A stretch of 64,000 nt of DNA from UBA2421 sp002343075 (GCA_937982565.1 CALJLN010000021.1:11132-75131); one strand, 5' to 3'. Shown: positions 41,841-50,732, counted from the first letter of the stretch. Notes: generated by a model from the sequence alone, not told the origin. Numbers and translations are program-made.

Positions 41841-42119
41841 ATGCTTTCCACTGAAGTCATCATCAAGCCGCTGATCACTGAGAAGAGCACGCACCAGTCG
41901 CAAACGCGCAACACATACGCGTTTCATGTGGCTGGAAAGGCCAGCAAGCTCGATATCAAGAAGGCGGTTGAGGAACTGTACAACGTTAAAGTCACCGATG
42001 TGCGCACAATGGTTCGCAAGGGCAAGGCCCGCCGAACCCGCGCCGGCTATGTGAATGAAACAAATGTGAAGCGTGCCCTGGTGAAGCTGCACGACGAATC
42101 GAAGATCGAACTGTTCTGA
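41841..42119 (+). CDS. rplW: 50S ribosomal protein L23
   Basis: The 92 residues have IIKPLITEKST and KLDIKKAVEELYNVKVTDVRTM, the tunnel-exit protein that docks trigger factor and SRP. GAGG lies a few bases before the ATG; the gene is 17 nt after rplD. Confidence 0.97.
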   Translation: MLSTEVIIKPLITEKSTHQSQTRNTYAFHVAGKASKLDIKKAVEELYNVKVTDVRTMVRKGKARRTRAGYVNETNVKRALVKLHDESKIELF

Positions 42120-42158
42120 TAGGAGTGGGCAACCAAGCGGAAGATAGGAAGCGGTGAT

Positions 42159-42193
42159 GACTGCTGACTGCCGACCGCGGACTGCCGACTGAA
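42159..42193 (+). repeat. Heptamer array upstream of rplB
   Basis: GACTGCT, GACTGCC, GACCGCG, GACTGCC, GACTGAA in phase, ending 4 nt before the rplB ATG. No Shine-Dalgarno site lies between the array and the start. Confidence 0.75.
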
Positions 42194-42197
42194 AAAT

Positions 42198-43064
42198 ATG
42201 CCGATCAAGTTTTACAACCCGACATCGCCTGGCCGCCGACAGGGGTCGGTGATCGACTACAAGGCGGTTCTGACGAAGTTCAAGCCTGAGAAGTCGCTCG
42301 TCGTTGGCAAGCGCCGCGCCGGCGGGCGGAATCATCATGGGGTCATCACCGCCAAGCACCGCGGAGGCGGCAATAAGCAGCTTTATCGCCTGGTCGATTT
42401 TAAGCGGCTTAAGGATGATGTTCCGGCCAAGGTCGTTGCCATTGAGTATGACCCGAACCGATCCTGCTTTATCGCGCTGATTGAATACGGCGACGGACAA
42501 AAGTCGTACATTCTCGCCCCCAACGGTCTCAAGGTCGGTGCCACCGTGCAAAGTGGCAACACCGCTGAGCCGGAATTAGGCAATTGCATGCCACTGGCAA
42601 GCATTCCGGCAGGGCTTGAAGTTCACAATATCGAAATGAATCCCGGCCAAGGCGGCAAACTTGTTCGCAGCGCCGGTGGGGCAGCTCGGTTGAGTGCAAA
42701 GGAGGGCGAGTGGTCGGTTATCATTCTTCCTTCTGGGGAAATGCGCCGGTTGAAGAGCAAGTGCCGGGCAACTATTGGCCAGCTTGGGAATTTGGATTGG
42801 ATTAATGTCAGCATCGGGAAGGCGGGTCGCAATCGGCATAAGGGCATTCGTCCGCACACGCGCGCAAAAGCCATGAACCCGATCGATCACCCGCTCGGCG
42901 GTGGCGAAGGTCGCAGCAATGGTGGTCGCCATCCTGTCAGCAAGACCGGCGTGCCCGCCAAGGGCGGCATCACACGCAGCAAGAAGAAGAACAGCGAAAA
43001 ATTGATTTTGCGTCGGCGTAAGTTTGGCAAGTTCCAGCAACGCCCGCAGGTCGTCAACATCTGA
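42198..43064 (+). CDS. rplB: 50S ribosomal protein L2
   Basis: The 288 residues are slightly longer than usual. GRNHHGVITAKHRGGGNKQLYR, VVAIEYDPNRSCFIALI and the C-terminal HPLGGGEGRSNGGRHPVS, next to the peptidyl-transferase centre, are intact. The start follows a heptamer array. Confidence 0.97.
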   Translation: MPIKFYNPTSPGRRQGSVIDYKAVLTKFKPEKSLVVGKRRAGGRNHHGVITAKHRGGGNKQLYRLVDFKRLKDDVPAKVVAIEYDPNRSCFIALIEYGDGQKSYILAPNGLKVGATVQSGNTAEPELGNCMPLASIPAGLEVHNIEMNPGQGGKLVRSAGGAARLSAKEGEWSVIILPSGEMRRLKSKCRATIGQLGNLDWINVSIGKAGRNRHKGIRPHTRAKAMNPIDHPLGGGEGRSNGGRHPVSKTGVPAKGGITRSKKKNSEKLILRRRKFGKFQQRPQVVNI

Positions 43065-43139
43065 TGAGTTATGCCTAGTGCCCTGAGTGCGTTCTGAATC
43101 CGGGATTCAGCATACAAGGTACGGTTTGAAGAGAGAACC

Positions 43140-43424
43140 ATGAGCAGAAGCGCAAAAAAAGGCCCGTACGTTGACGAGAAGCTTTTCAGGAAAGTTTCTC
43201 ACCTGAACGAAATGCGCAAGAAGCAGGTCATCAAGACCTGGGCGCGTGCTTGCACCATCATTCCTGAATTTGTCGGGCACACGTTTGAGGTGCACAACGG
43301 CAACAGCTTCAAGAAGGTGTTTGCAACGGAAGACATGGTTGGACACAAGCTTGGCGAGTTTTCGCCAACGAGGCAGTTTAAGGGCCACTCGGGTCGTAAG
43401 ACCGACGCGGCACCGGGTCGGTAG
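43140..43424 (+). CDS. rpsS: 30S ribosomal protein S19
   Basis: The 94 residues have SRSAKKGPYVDEKL, TWARACTIIPEFVGHTFEVHNG and KLGEFSPTRQFKGHSG, as in all bacterial S19. It contacts the A-site finger at the head of the 30S subunit. Confidence 0.97.
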   Translation: MSRSAKKGPYVDEKLFRKVSHLNEMRKKQVIKTWARACTIIPEFVGHTFEVHNGNSFKKVFATEDMVGHKLGEFSPTRQFKGHSGRKTDAAPGR

Positions 43425-43492
43425 TGAATTTTTTTCAGGTCGCCCGCACGTTCCGGGTTGACCAGCAAGTTTGATTGCAAGTTGAGGCAGCT

Positions 43493-43843
43493 ATGCCATT
43501 TGAAGCCAAACATCGATATGCCCGCATCGCTCCGCGCAAGGCGCGGTTGGTGATGGACATGATTCGCGGTCGAGACGTCGATGACGCCATCACCATGCTG
43601 AAGTTCGCCAAGCAGCGGTCAAGTGTGTTGATCGAGAAGGTCGTGCGATCAGCCGTCGCCAACGCGATCGAGCAGGATACAGCAGTGCGGCGCAACTCGC
43701 TGTACGTTGCCAAGGCTTGGGTTGATCCGGGGCCGATCATGAAGCGGTTTCAGCCGAAGGATCGCGGGAAGGCGTATTCGATTCAGAAGAAGACGAGCCA
43801 TTTGGTGGTCATCGTGGACGAACGGACGGAAGCCGCAGCTTAA
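43493..43843 (+). CDS. rplV: 50S ribosomal protein L22
   Basis: The 116 residues have AKHRYARIAPRKARLVMDMIRGRDV and the long hairpin loop region (VDPGPIMKRFQPKDRGKAYSI) that lines the tunnel. ATG 43493 gives the usual N-terminus; a TTG at 43475 is ignored. Confidence 0.96.
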   Translation: MPFEAKHRYARIAPRKARLVMDMIRGRDVDDAITMLKFAKQRSSVLIEKVVRSAVANAIEQDTAVRRNSLYVAKAWVDPGPIMKRFQPKDRGKAYSIQKKTSHLVVIVDERTEAAA

Positions 43844-43922
43844 GGAGAATGCGGGTTGAGGCCTTTGGAGTGCGGATTGAGATAATCTGAACTCGGATAG
43901 ACCTGAATCCGGATTAGTTTCG

Positions 43923-44621
43923 ATGGGTCAAAAAGTAAATCCAATTGGATTCCGAACGGGTATCACTGAAGACTGGAAGAGCAAGTGGTACGCGCCGAAG
44001 TTCGCGTACGGCACCTTTCTCGTCGAAGATTTCAAGCTGCGCCGATTTATTGATCAGCGACTAAACCGCCGGCCCCCGTTTGCCGCGGTGAGCGATATTC
44101 TGATCGAACGGACTCGGGAAGAGGTGACGGTAACAATCCGCACCGCCCGTCCCGGATTGGTGATCGGGCCCAAGGGGGCAGAAGTCGACAAACTCCGCGA
44201 AGAGTTGGAAGACATGATCGGGCGTAAAGTCGCGCCGATCAAGGTCATTGAAATCAAGAATCCCGATCTTAATGCTCAGTTGGTGGCTGAGGCGATTGCA
44301 GAACAGCTCAAGAAGCGTGCCGCGTTTCGCCGCGTGTTGAAGCAGCGGACGGAAGCCACCATGCAAGCTGGTGCCAAGGGCATCCGGATCGGGGTATCGG
44401 GCCGGTTGGGCGGGGCGGAAATCGCTCGCTCGGAGAAGACGACTGTCGGTTCGGTCCCGTTGACTACGCTCCAGGCAAATGTGGACTACGGGTACGCAAT
44501 CGCGTTCACAACCTATGGCGCAATTGGCGTGAAGTGCTGGATTTACCGTGGCATGTACGGTGAAGAAGTGCTCGAAACAGATGTACGCCCGGGTGGCGCA
44601 CTCCGTCGCGGAAGACGTTGA
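43923..44621 (+). CDS. rpsC: 30S ribosomal protein S3
   Basis: The 232 residues have MGQKVNPIGFRTGITEDWKS and the KH domain (TIRTARPGLVIGPKGAEVDKL) that helps unwind mRNA at the entry channel, then GAKGIRIGVSGRLGGAEIARS. Confidence 0.97.
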   Translation: MGQKVNPIGFRTGITEDWKSKWYAPKFAYGTFLVEDFKLRRFIDQRLNRRPPFAAVSDILIERTREEVTVTIRTARPGLVIGPKGAEVDKLREELEDMIGRKVAPIKVIEIKNPDLNAQLVAEAIAEQLKKRAAFRRVLKQRTEATMQAGAKGIRIGVSGRLGGAEIARSEKTTVGSVPLTTLQANVDYGYAIAFTTYGAIGVKCWIYRGMYGEEVLETDVRPGGALRRGRR

Positions 44622-44724
44622 TGCCGGGAGTGAAGCTAGTTTGTCGTGTGGAGTTGCAGTAGCGCAATCATGGGCCTGAAGCCCGGCACCTTACGGTGCA
44701 GATAACGACTGGTCAGGTGATGTT

Positions 44725-45147
44725 ATGGCAATGATGCCAAAACGAGTGAAGTTTCGAAAAAGCCAGCGAGGCAAGAATCGCGGAAACGCCAGCCGTGGCA
44801 ACACGGTCTCGTTCGGCGAGTTTGGGCTTCAATCGCTCGAACACGCCTGGGTAACAGCCCGGCAAATCGAAGCCGGCCGCGTAGCGGTCAGCCATTACCT
44901 CCGCCGCGAGGGTCGGCTGTTCATCCGTGTGTTTCCGCACAAGCCAGTGTCGGCCAAGCCGCTTGAAGTGCGCATGGGTAGCGGTAAAGGCGAGCCAGAA
45001 TTCTGGTGTGCGGTGGTGAAGCCCGGGACCGTGATGTTTGAGATCGCCGGAGTCGATGAAGTGACCGCGAAGCGTGCTTTGGCACGTGTCGCGCACAAAA
45101 TGCCCGTCACCACTCGGTTTGTGGTGCGGCGTCACGCCGTGGCTTAG
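44725..45147 (+). CDS. rplP: 50S ribosomal protein L16
   Basis: The 140 residues have MPKRVKFRKSQRGKNRG, GEFGLQSLE and PHKPVSAKPLEVRMGSGKGEPEFW. The Arg close to the peptidyl-transferase centre that is hydroxylated in E. coli lies in the conserved RMGSGKG segment. Confidence 0.97.
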   Translation: MAMMPKRVKFRKSQRGKNRGNASRGNTVSFGEFGLQSLEHAWVTARQIEAGRVAVSHYLRREGRLFIRVFPHKPVSAKPLEVRMGSGKGEPEFWCAVVKPGTVMFEIAGVDEVTAKRALARVAHKMPVTTRFVVRRHAVA

Positions 45148-45174
45148 GAGATTGGTCAGATTTGAGAGGACAAC

Positions 45175-45396
45175 ATGGCCACGAAGAAGACAAAAGAGAA
45201 ACAGGGATTCAAAGACAAAGAGACCCCCGCGTTGGCCGAGGAGTTGAAGGGTCTGCGTAGAAAGCTCTTTGAATTGCGCACGCAGGCTGTTACCGAGAAG
45301 GTCGAGGACACGACCCAGTTTCGAAAGAACCGTCGGGATGTGGCCCGGATTTTGACCGCCCTTCGGCAGCGTGCACCGCAGACGACCGCTAAGTGA
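45175..45396 (+). CDS. rpmC: 50S ribosomal protein L29
   Basis: The 73 residues are two helices with LKGLRRKLFELRTQAVTEK and RRDVARILTAL. A basic N-terminal extension of about 10 residues is present. Located at the tunnel exit near L23. Confidence 0.95.
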   Translation: MATKKTKEKQGFKDKETPALAEELKGLRRKLFELRTQAVTEKVEDTTQFRKNRRDVARILTALRQRAPQTTAK

Positions 45397-45487
45397 GGCA
45401 GTGCTAGCCTGTGCGTTGGTGCGGCAGGCGAGTTGAGTGAGCATGACGGGATCGCGTCGCGTTTGACGCACTGATTTGAGAACAGAT

Positions 45488-45823
45488 ATGGCAACCGCAA
45501 CCGAACAATCCAAGCGACCACTCCTACGTAAAATCGTCGGTGTTGTTGCTTCAGACAAGACTAACAAGACCCGGAAGGTTCTGGTCGAGTACCAGACTAT
45601 GCACCCAAAGTATGGCAAGTATATGAAGCGCCGTACCGTGCTTCATGTTCATGATGAAGCCAATGAAAGCCGCGAGGGCGACCGGATTGAAGTTGCCGAG
45701 TGTCGCCCGCTGAGCAAGACCAAACACCATCGTCTTCTGCGCATCGTTGAGAAGGCACCGGAGAAGGCCGTGCAGGTGTCAGCAGAGGAAGTGATGACCG
45801 GAAAAGCGCCGGAGCAGCGTTAA
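45488..45823 (+). CDS. rpsQ: 30S ribosomal protein S17
   Basis: The 111 residues are longer than the usual 80-90. The core RKIVGVVASDKTNKTRKVLVEYQ and GDRIEVAECRPLSKTKHHRL is intact. The extra is a C-terminal tail of about 20 residues with charged and Glu-rich character (EKAVQVSAEEVMTG). ATG 45488 is used, not the TTG at 45476. Confidence 0.95.
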   Translation: MATATEQSKRPLLRKIVGVVASDKTNKTRKVLVEYQTMHPKYGKYMKRRTVLHVHDEANESREGDRIEVAECRPLSKTKHHRLLRIVEKAPEKAVQVSAEEVMTGKAPEQR

Positions 45824-45919
45824 AGGAGATTGGCAGTCCCTGATCACGAATTGCGAAAGGTTGTGCGAAAGTTGTTCCGCCGCTCGCAATTCAGGATTTG
45901 AGATTCTCAATAAACGAAG

Positions 45920-46306
45920 ATGATTCAGCAGCAAACGTACCTCGATATTGCAGACAACACCGGCGCAAAAGAAGCCATGTGCATCAAGGTGCTGCACGGG
46001 TCGACGCCGCGCGGCAAGTTTAAACGCAAGGTGGCGACTGTGGGTGATGTAATCATCTGCGCCGTGAAGAAGACGCTGCCTGGCGGTGATGTGAAGCAGG
46101 GTTCGATCATTCGCTGTGTGGTGGTTCGCACCAAGCAGCCAACGCGCCGCCCTGATGGAAGCTATGTGCGATTCGATCGCAACGCTGCCGTCACGATCAG
46201 CGCTGAGAATGAGCCGGTCGGCACCCGAATCTTCGGTGCCGTCGCCCGCGAACTGCGTGACAAGAATTTTATGAAGATTGTATCGCTGGCCAGCGAGGTG
46301 GTTTGA
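45920..46306 (+). CDS. rplN: 50S ribosomal protein L14
   Basis: The 128 residues have MIQQQTYLDIADNTGAKEAM, GDVIICAVKKTLPGGDVKQG and GTRIFGAVARELRDKNFMKI. It includes a short insertion (RPDGSYVRF) compared with the usual 122 residues. Its stop lies 1 nt before rplX. Confidence 0.97.
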   Translation: MIQQQTYLDIADNTGAKEAMCIKVLHGSTPRGKFKRKVATVGDVIICAVKKTLPGGDVKQGSIIRCVVVRTKQPTRRPDGSYVRFDRNAAVTISAENEPVGTRIFGAVARELRDKNFMKIVSLASEVV

Positions 46307-46307
46307 G

Positions 46308-46634
46308 ATGAGACACCGAATTAAATCAGGCGACGTCGTGATGGTGATCGCCGGTGCAGACAAAGGTAAGACGGGCCGCGTGATGCGGATTCTGGTTGAC
46401 CGAAATCGTGTTGTGGTCGAAGGAATCAACCGCGTCTGGAAGCACGTCCGGCCAAACCAGCGTAACCCGCAAGGCGGGCGTATTCAGAAGGATGCTCCGA
46501 TCCACATGAGTAACGTCATGCCGATCGATCCATCCACGGGCAAGGGAACGCGCGTCCGATTCCAGGAGAGAGACGGCAAGAAGCACCGGACCAGCACCCG
46601 CGGAACCGATCTGGGTGTTGTAGGCCTGAAGTAA
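46308..46634 (+). CDS. rplX: 50S ribosomal protein L24
   Basis: The 108 residues have the KOW motif KSGDVVMVIAGADKGKTGRV, GINRVWKHVRPNQRNPQGG and PIHMSNVMPIDP. ATG 46308 is 1 nt after the rplN stop. Confidence 0.97.
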   Translation: MRHRIKSGDVVMVIAGADKGKTGRVMRILVDRNRVVVEGINRVWKHVRPNQRNPQGGRIQKDAPIHMSNVMPIDPSTGKGTRVRFQERDGKKHRTSTRGTDLGVVGLK

Positions 46635-46711
46635 CTGTAGTAGCAGAAACAGTTTGCAATTTTGTGCAGTTTGTAATTTAGCCGCGTCAGATTCGACGCG
46701 AGGCAAAAGCC

Positions 46712-47413
46712 ATGGCAAAAGACGACAACAAAAAGGGTGCCAAGCCGACCGCAGAGCAGATCGCGGCGAGAAAAGCGGCGGCGGCAGCGGCGAAAAAGAA
46801 GGTGGATGTCTCGGGCGCCGATGACGACGGCCCGGCACTCCCCGCACCGCCGGCGCGACTCTTTGGCTTTTACAACGAGAAGGTCGTTCCGGCGCTGCAG
46901 CAAAAGCTGGGCGTGAAGAATAAGCTCGCTATTCCCCGGCTGGAGAAGATCGTCATCAGCATGGGCCTGGGTAAGGCAATGACGAGCGGCGAGAAAGTGA
47001 AGATGGATCAAGCCGAGCGCGAACTGGCGACGATTGCTGGTCAACGTCCGGTTCGATGCAAAGCCAAGAAGAGCGTTGCCAACTTCAAGGTGCGTGAAGG
47101 CATGGAGACGGGCTTGAAAGTCACACTGCGCGGCACGCGCATGTATGAGTTTCTCGACCGGATGATCACCTTGGCATTCCCGCGGGTGAAGGACTTCCGC
47201 GGGGTGAACCCCAACGGCTTTGACAAGAGCGGCAACTATAATTTCGGCTTTACCGAACAGACCGTCTTCCCCGAGATCGATGGCGCCGCAGTCACGTTTC
47301 AGCAGGGAATGAACATCACCGTGGTCACGACCGCGGCAAGCGTTGATCATGGCAGGGAATTGCTCAAGCAGTTTGGCTTTCCTTTCCGGACGGACGAAAA
47401 GGACAAGAATTAG
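46712..47413 (+). CDS. rplE: 50S ribosomal protein L5 with N-terminal extension
   Basis: The core begins about residue 50 (ARLFGFYNEKVVPALQ) and has IPRLEKIVISMGLGKAM, FRGVNPNGFDKSGNYNFG and FPEID. Ahead is a tail of about 48 residues, Lys/Ala-rich with an acidic end (KKKVDVSGADDDGPALP), which ordinary L5 lacks; the total is 233 residues against the usual 180. Confidence 0.96.
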   Translation: MAKDDNKKGAKPTAEQIAARKAAAAAAKKKVDVSGADDDGPALPAPPARLFGFYNEKVVPALQQKLGVKNKLAIPRLEKIVISMGLGKAMTSGEKVKMDQAERELATIAGQRPVRCKAKKSVANFKVREGMETGLKVTLRGTRMYEFLDRMITLAFPRVKDFRGVNPNGFDKSGNYNFGFTEQTVFPEIDGAAVTFQQGMNITVVTTAASVDHGRELLKQFGFPFRTDEKDKN

Positions 47414-47498
47414 TTCAAAGGCTGATCGCTGGTGGGTTCGGCCGGGTAACACCGCCTGTCCCAGAGGTCACTTCAGCAAAACAGTAACTGGAATCGAT

Positions 47499-47768
47499 AT
47501 GGCAACCAAAGCCTGGATAAGTAAACAGAAGCGACGCGAAGCACTTTCCAAGAAGTTTGCCGAGGTTCGTCGGCAGTTGAAGAAAGAGCGAAACTATGCC
47601 GCCTTGGCAAAGCTCCCGCGTGACAGCTCGCCGACCCGCAGCCACAACCGCTGTGAGTTGACTGGCCGGAGTAAGGCTGTGCTTCGTAAGTTTAAGGTGA
47701 GCCGAATCATGCTCCGCGAGTTGGCCCTTGCGGGAAAGATTCCGGGATTGAAGAAGGCAAGCTGGTGA
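47499..47768 (+). CDS. rpsN: 30S ribosomal protein S14 (zinc-free long form)
   Basis: The 89 residues have MATKAWISKQKRREALSKKF and the conserved SPTRSHNRCELTGRSKAVLRKF. No CxxC zinc site is present, so this is the C-minus type. ATG 47499 is used instead of the longer frame overlapping rplE. Confidence 0.95.
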   Translation: MATKAWISKQKRREALSKKFAEVRRQLKKERNYAALAKLPRDSSPTRSHNRCELTGRSKAVLRKFKVSRIMLRELALAGKIPGLKKASW

Positions 47769-47843
47769 GGAACTGCCAATTGCCAATCGCTCGGCGTGAC
47801 CTCAAGAGCAGGCACCGGCGGTTGCAAATCGGCTTATATCGGC

Positions 47844-47871
47844 AATTGGAAATTGGAAATCGGCAATGAAT
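47844..47871 (+). repeat. Heptamer array running into the rpsH start codon
   Basis: AATTGGA, AATTGGA, AATCGGC, AATGAAT; the last unit contains the rpsH ATG at 47866. A complementary array AACTGCC, AATTGCC, AATCGCT lies at 47771-47791, directly after rpsN, so the spacer can fold into a hairpin. Confidence 0.7.
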
Positions 47872-48267
47872 AATCAAGATCCCATCGCGGACATGCTGAC
47901 GCGAATTCGCAACGCCAACCGGGTTGGACGCCTCTTTGTCCAAATTCCCAAGAGCAAGATCTGCACCGGCATTGCGCAGGTGCTAAAGGATGAAGGCTAC
48001 ATCGCGGAGTTTGACCCGATCGACGATCCAAACAAGCAGGGTCAGCTTCGCATCAAGCTCAAGTATGCGTTGAATGGCGATAAGGTCATTCACCTCATTG
48101 AACGCGCGAGCAAGCCAGGTCGTCGGCTCTACAAGGGTGTGGGTGAACTCCCCCGCGTGTTGAATGGCATGGGAATCGTCGTGATCAGCACGAGCAAAGG
48201 TGTGATGAGCGACCGCAAGGCGCGTGAGGCCAATGTCGGTGGTGAGTTACTTTGCACGGTGAGCTGA
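47866..48267 (+). CDS. rpsH: 30S ribosomal protein S8
   Basis: The 133 residues have DPIADMLTRIRNANRVGR, PKSKICTGIAQVLKDEGYI and GIVVISTSKGVMSDRKARE, as usual; S8 represses the spc operon in E. coli. The start codon lies in the heptamer array. Confidence 0.97.
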   Translation: MNNQDPIADMLTRIRNANRVGRLFVQIPKSKICTGIAQVLKDEGYIAEFDPIDDPNKQGQLRIKLKYALNGDKVIHLIERASKPGRRLYKGVGELPRVLNGMGIVVISTSKGVMSDRKAREANVGGELLCTVS

Positions 48268-48334
48268 GCGACGGTCGGAAGAACCAGCGAGTGACAACCT
48301 AGTTCGTAGTGGCAATTGATGATTCGAGTTGAAC

Positions 48335-48898
48335 ATGAGCAGAATTGGTAAAAAACCTGTCCCCGTCGGTAAGGCTAAGGTCAGCATCAATGGCCAAAAG
48401 GTCAACGTCGAAGGACCCAAGGGCAAGCTTGAGCTGAACGTTCACCCATCGATCAAGGTGGAATTGAGCGGCTCTGAAGTTGCCGTCGCTCGGCCGGATG
48501 ATCAGCGTCAAAGTAAGGCCCTGCATGGCCTGACGCGCGCGCTCCTGGCGAACATGATCGAAGGCGTTACCAATGGATACAAGATCACCCTGGAACTCCG
48601 AGGTGTCGGCTACAAGGCTGACATGAAGGGGAAGAACCTGGTGCTGTCGGTCGGCTTCGCTAATCAGGTCGCAGTTTCCATTCCCTCGGGTGTTGCTGTG
48701 AAGGTCGACCCCGGTCAGGGCGAGATCACGAATAAGATTGTTGTTGAAGGCCCCGATAAGCAGGCCGTCGGAAACTTCGCCGCCGAGGTGCGTAAGATTC
48801 GCAAACCCGAGCCGTACAAGGGCAAGGGCATTCGCTACGAAGGCGAAGCAGTCAAGATCAAGCCGGGCAAGGCCTTTGCCGGTGCGGGTGCAAAGTAG
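48335..48898 (+). CDS. rplF: 50S ribosomal protein L6
   Basis: The 187 residues have MSRIGKKPVPVGKAKVSING, VEGPKGKLELN and the C-terminal KIRKPEPYKGKGIRYEGEAV. ATG 48335 gives the standard N-terminus; an upstream TTG at 48329 is unlikely. Confidence 0.97.
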   Translation: MSRIGKKPVPVGKAKVSINGQKVNVEGPKGKLELNVHPSIKVELSGSEVAVARPDDQRQSKALHGLTRALLANMIEGVTNGYKITLELRGVGYKADMKGKNLVLSVGFANQVAVSIPSGVAVKVDPGQGEITNKIVVEGPDKQAVGNFAAEVRKIRKPEPYKGKGIRYEGEAVKIKPGKAFAGAGAK

Positions 48899-48971
48899 TG
48901 TTCGCGTGAGATGTATTGTGGGTTCAACTGCGGTTTCGATTCGCAGCGTGGCCGCTAGAGGTTGAGCAAAG

Positions 48972-49343
48972 ATGGCAGATAAGAATCAAGAAAAAGCAGT
49001 TCGGCTTCAACGCCGTAAGTACGGTATTCGCAAGACTCTCTCAGGGTCGCCTGAGCGACCTCGGTTGTCGGTCTTTCGGAGTGACAAGCACATCTCGGCC
49101 CAGGTCATAGATGATCTTGCCGGCAAGACCCTTGTCGCGGCGAGCAGCCAGCAGAAAGACGTCCGCGGACCGCTCGCCAATGGCGGCAACATTGCTGCAG
49201 CCAAGGCCGTCGGCAAGGCGATTGCCGACCGCGCGAAGGCAGCGGGTATTGCCAAGGTGGCGTTCGATCGCGGTGGCCGCCGCTACCACGGCCGGGTGAA
49301 GGCGCTTGCCGATGCGGCACGCGAGTCGGGCTTGCAGTTTTAA
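48972..49343 (+). CDS. rplR: 50S ribosomal protein L18
   Basis: The 123 residues have RRKYGIRKTLSGSPERPRLSVFRS, KHISAQVIDD and FDRGGRRYHGRVKALADAARESGL, typical of the 5S rRNA-binding L18. Confidence 0.97.
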   Translation: MADKNQEKAVRLQRRKYGIRKTLSGSPERPRLSVFRSDKHISAQVIDDLAGKTLVAASSQQKDVRGPLANGGNIAAAKAVGKAIADRAKAAGIAKVAFDRGGRRYHGRVKALADAARESGLQF

Positions 49344-49360
49344 TTTCAAGAAGAAGCACT

Positions 49361-50089
49361 ATGTCGGACCAGACCAACAATCCTGAATCGCAATCGACCG
49401 AACCTCAACCCACTTCCGAGGCTTCTGCCGCGGCAGCTGTTGCGGGTGAATCATCCCAGGCGCCCGCGCAGGCTGCATCACAGCAGCGGTCTGCGGGAGG
49501 TCAGGGCGGCCAGCGCGGCGGAGGTCGTGGTCGCGGCGGGCAAGGCGGCGGAGGTCGCGGGCGCGGTGGTCCGCGCCGTGATGATCGCGGAGACGACTCG
49601 GGTATCGAATCTTCCCTCGTCCGCGTCTATCGTTGCGCAAAGGTGGTAAAGGGTGGCCGAACCTTCTCCTTCGGAGCGCTGGTGGTGGCGGGTGATCGCA
49701 AAGGCAATGTCGGCATCGGTTACGGCAAGGCAAATGAAGTCCCGAACGCCGTCGAGAAAGCCACCAAGGACGCTCGTAAGAGCATGATCAGGGTGAATCT
49801 TAAGGGAACAACCATCCCCCATGTGGTCGAAGGTCGAAGTGGCGCGAGCAAGGTTGTGCTCGTTCCCGCCCGTCCCGGCACTGGTGTGACCGCGGGTAAG
49901 AGTGTACGACCCTGCTGCGAGCTTGCGGGGATCACCGACATTCTCACCAAGGCCTACGGCTCGACCAGCCCTAAGAATCTGGTTAAGGCAACGCTCGCGG
50001 CCTTGGGTCAACTTAAACTGCGCGATCAGGTCGAGGGTATTCGGGGTGTCGAACTTGAGAAAGGTGCCGGTGAGCTGGTAACGGCATAG
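49361..50089 (+). CDS. rpsE: 30S ribosomal protein S5 with RGG-like N-terminal extension
   Basis: The S5 core starts about residue 85 (SLVRVYRCAKVVKGGRTFSFGALVV) and runs to the C-terminus, with VGIGYGKANEVPNAVEKA. Ahead are about 80 residues: first Ser/Glu/Gln/Ala-rich, then Gly/Arg-rich (GGQRGGGRGRGGQGGGGRGR). Such a low-complexity Gly-Arg tail is not usual on bacterial S5 and could be an extra RNA-binding region. It gives 242 residues rather than about 165. rpmD does not follow. Confidence 0.95.
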   Translation: MSDQTNNPESQSTEPQPTSEASAAAAVAGESSQAPAQAASQQRSAGGQGGQRGGGRGRGGQGGGGRGRGGPRRDDRGDDSGIESSLVRVYRCAKVVKGGRTFSFGALVVAGDRKGNVGIGYGKANEVPNAVEKATKDARKSMIRVNLKGTTIPHVVEGRSGASKVVLVPARPGTGVTAGKSVRPCCELAGITDILTKAYGSTSPKNLVKATLAALGQLKLRDQVEGIRGVELEKGAGELVTA

Positions 50090-50174
50090 TTGGTCTGGAT
50101 GGATTGTTTGCGCGAATGCTATGCTGGCAGGCGGGCAGTCTGTGACTCTTCATCCCCCGAGTTTGGAATTTATT

Positions 50175-50732
50175 ATGAGCATGCAACACGTTATCACGTC
50201 GGCGGTCAAGCGGTTCAAGCGCACTCAGCGCAAGGGCCGTGGCGATTCCAGCGGGCGCGGCAAGACCGCGGGGCGCGGCACCAAGGGTTCCGGTGCCCGA
50301 GTCGGCACATACATTCGCAGTGGTTATGAAGGCGGGCAAACTGAAATCTACCGCCGCTTCCCGAAGCGCGGCTTCAGCAACTTCAAGTTTGCCAACCGGT
50401 TTCACGCCGTCAATCTCGCCGACCTTGATGCAAAGTTTGACTCAGGTGCCACTGTCGATCAGGCAGCCCTAAAAGAGAAGGGTCTGGTTCCCGACACCAA
50501 GCAGCCTGTGAAGATTCTTGGCAACGGAACGCTCACCAAAAAGCTCACCGTCGTCGCTGGCTGGTACAGCAAGAGTGCACACGATGCCATTACCCGCGCA
50601 GGCGGCGAGGCACAGAACGCCAAGGGCGAGCCCTTTGCATTTCCAAAGCCGAAGAAGAAGTTTATCCCACGGGAAAAGGTTAAGAAGAAGGCGGCCGAGG
50701 ATGAAACTCCAGCAGGCGAAGTCCCGGCCTGA
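50175..50732 (+). CDS. rplO: 50S ribosomal protein L15
   Basis: The 185 residues have KRTQRKGRGDSSGRGKTAGRGTKGSGAR at the start, an unusually basic N-terminus in place of the usual first strand, then GGQTEIYRRFPKRGFSN and the C-terminal domain. A Lys-rich C-terminal extension is also present. ATG 50175 is used. It directly follows rpsE, leaving no room for L30. Confidence 0.93.
   Translation: MSMQHVITSAVKRFKRTQRKGRGDSSGRGKTAGRGTKGSGARVGTYIRSGYEGGQTEIYRRFPKRGFSNFKFANRFHAVNLADLDAKFDSGATVDQAALKEKGLVPDTKQPVKILGNGTLTKKLTVVAGWYSKSAHDAITRAGGEAQNAKGEPFAFPKPKKKFIPREKVKKKAAEDETPAGEVPA

Noticed and set aside
44713..45618. 301-codon minus-strand open frame
   Set aside because: Antisense across rplP and rpmC, which are certain.
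46484..47452. 322-codon minus-strand open frame
   Set aside because: Antisense of rplX and rplE; no recognisable domain.
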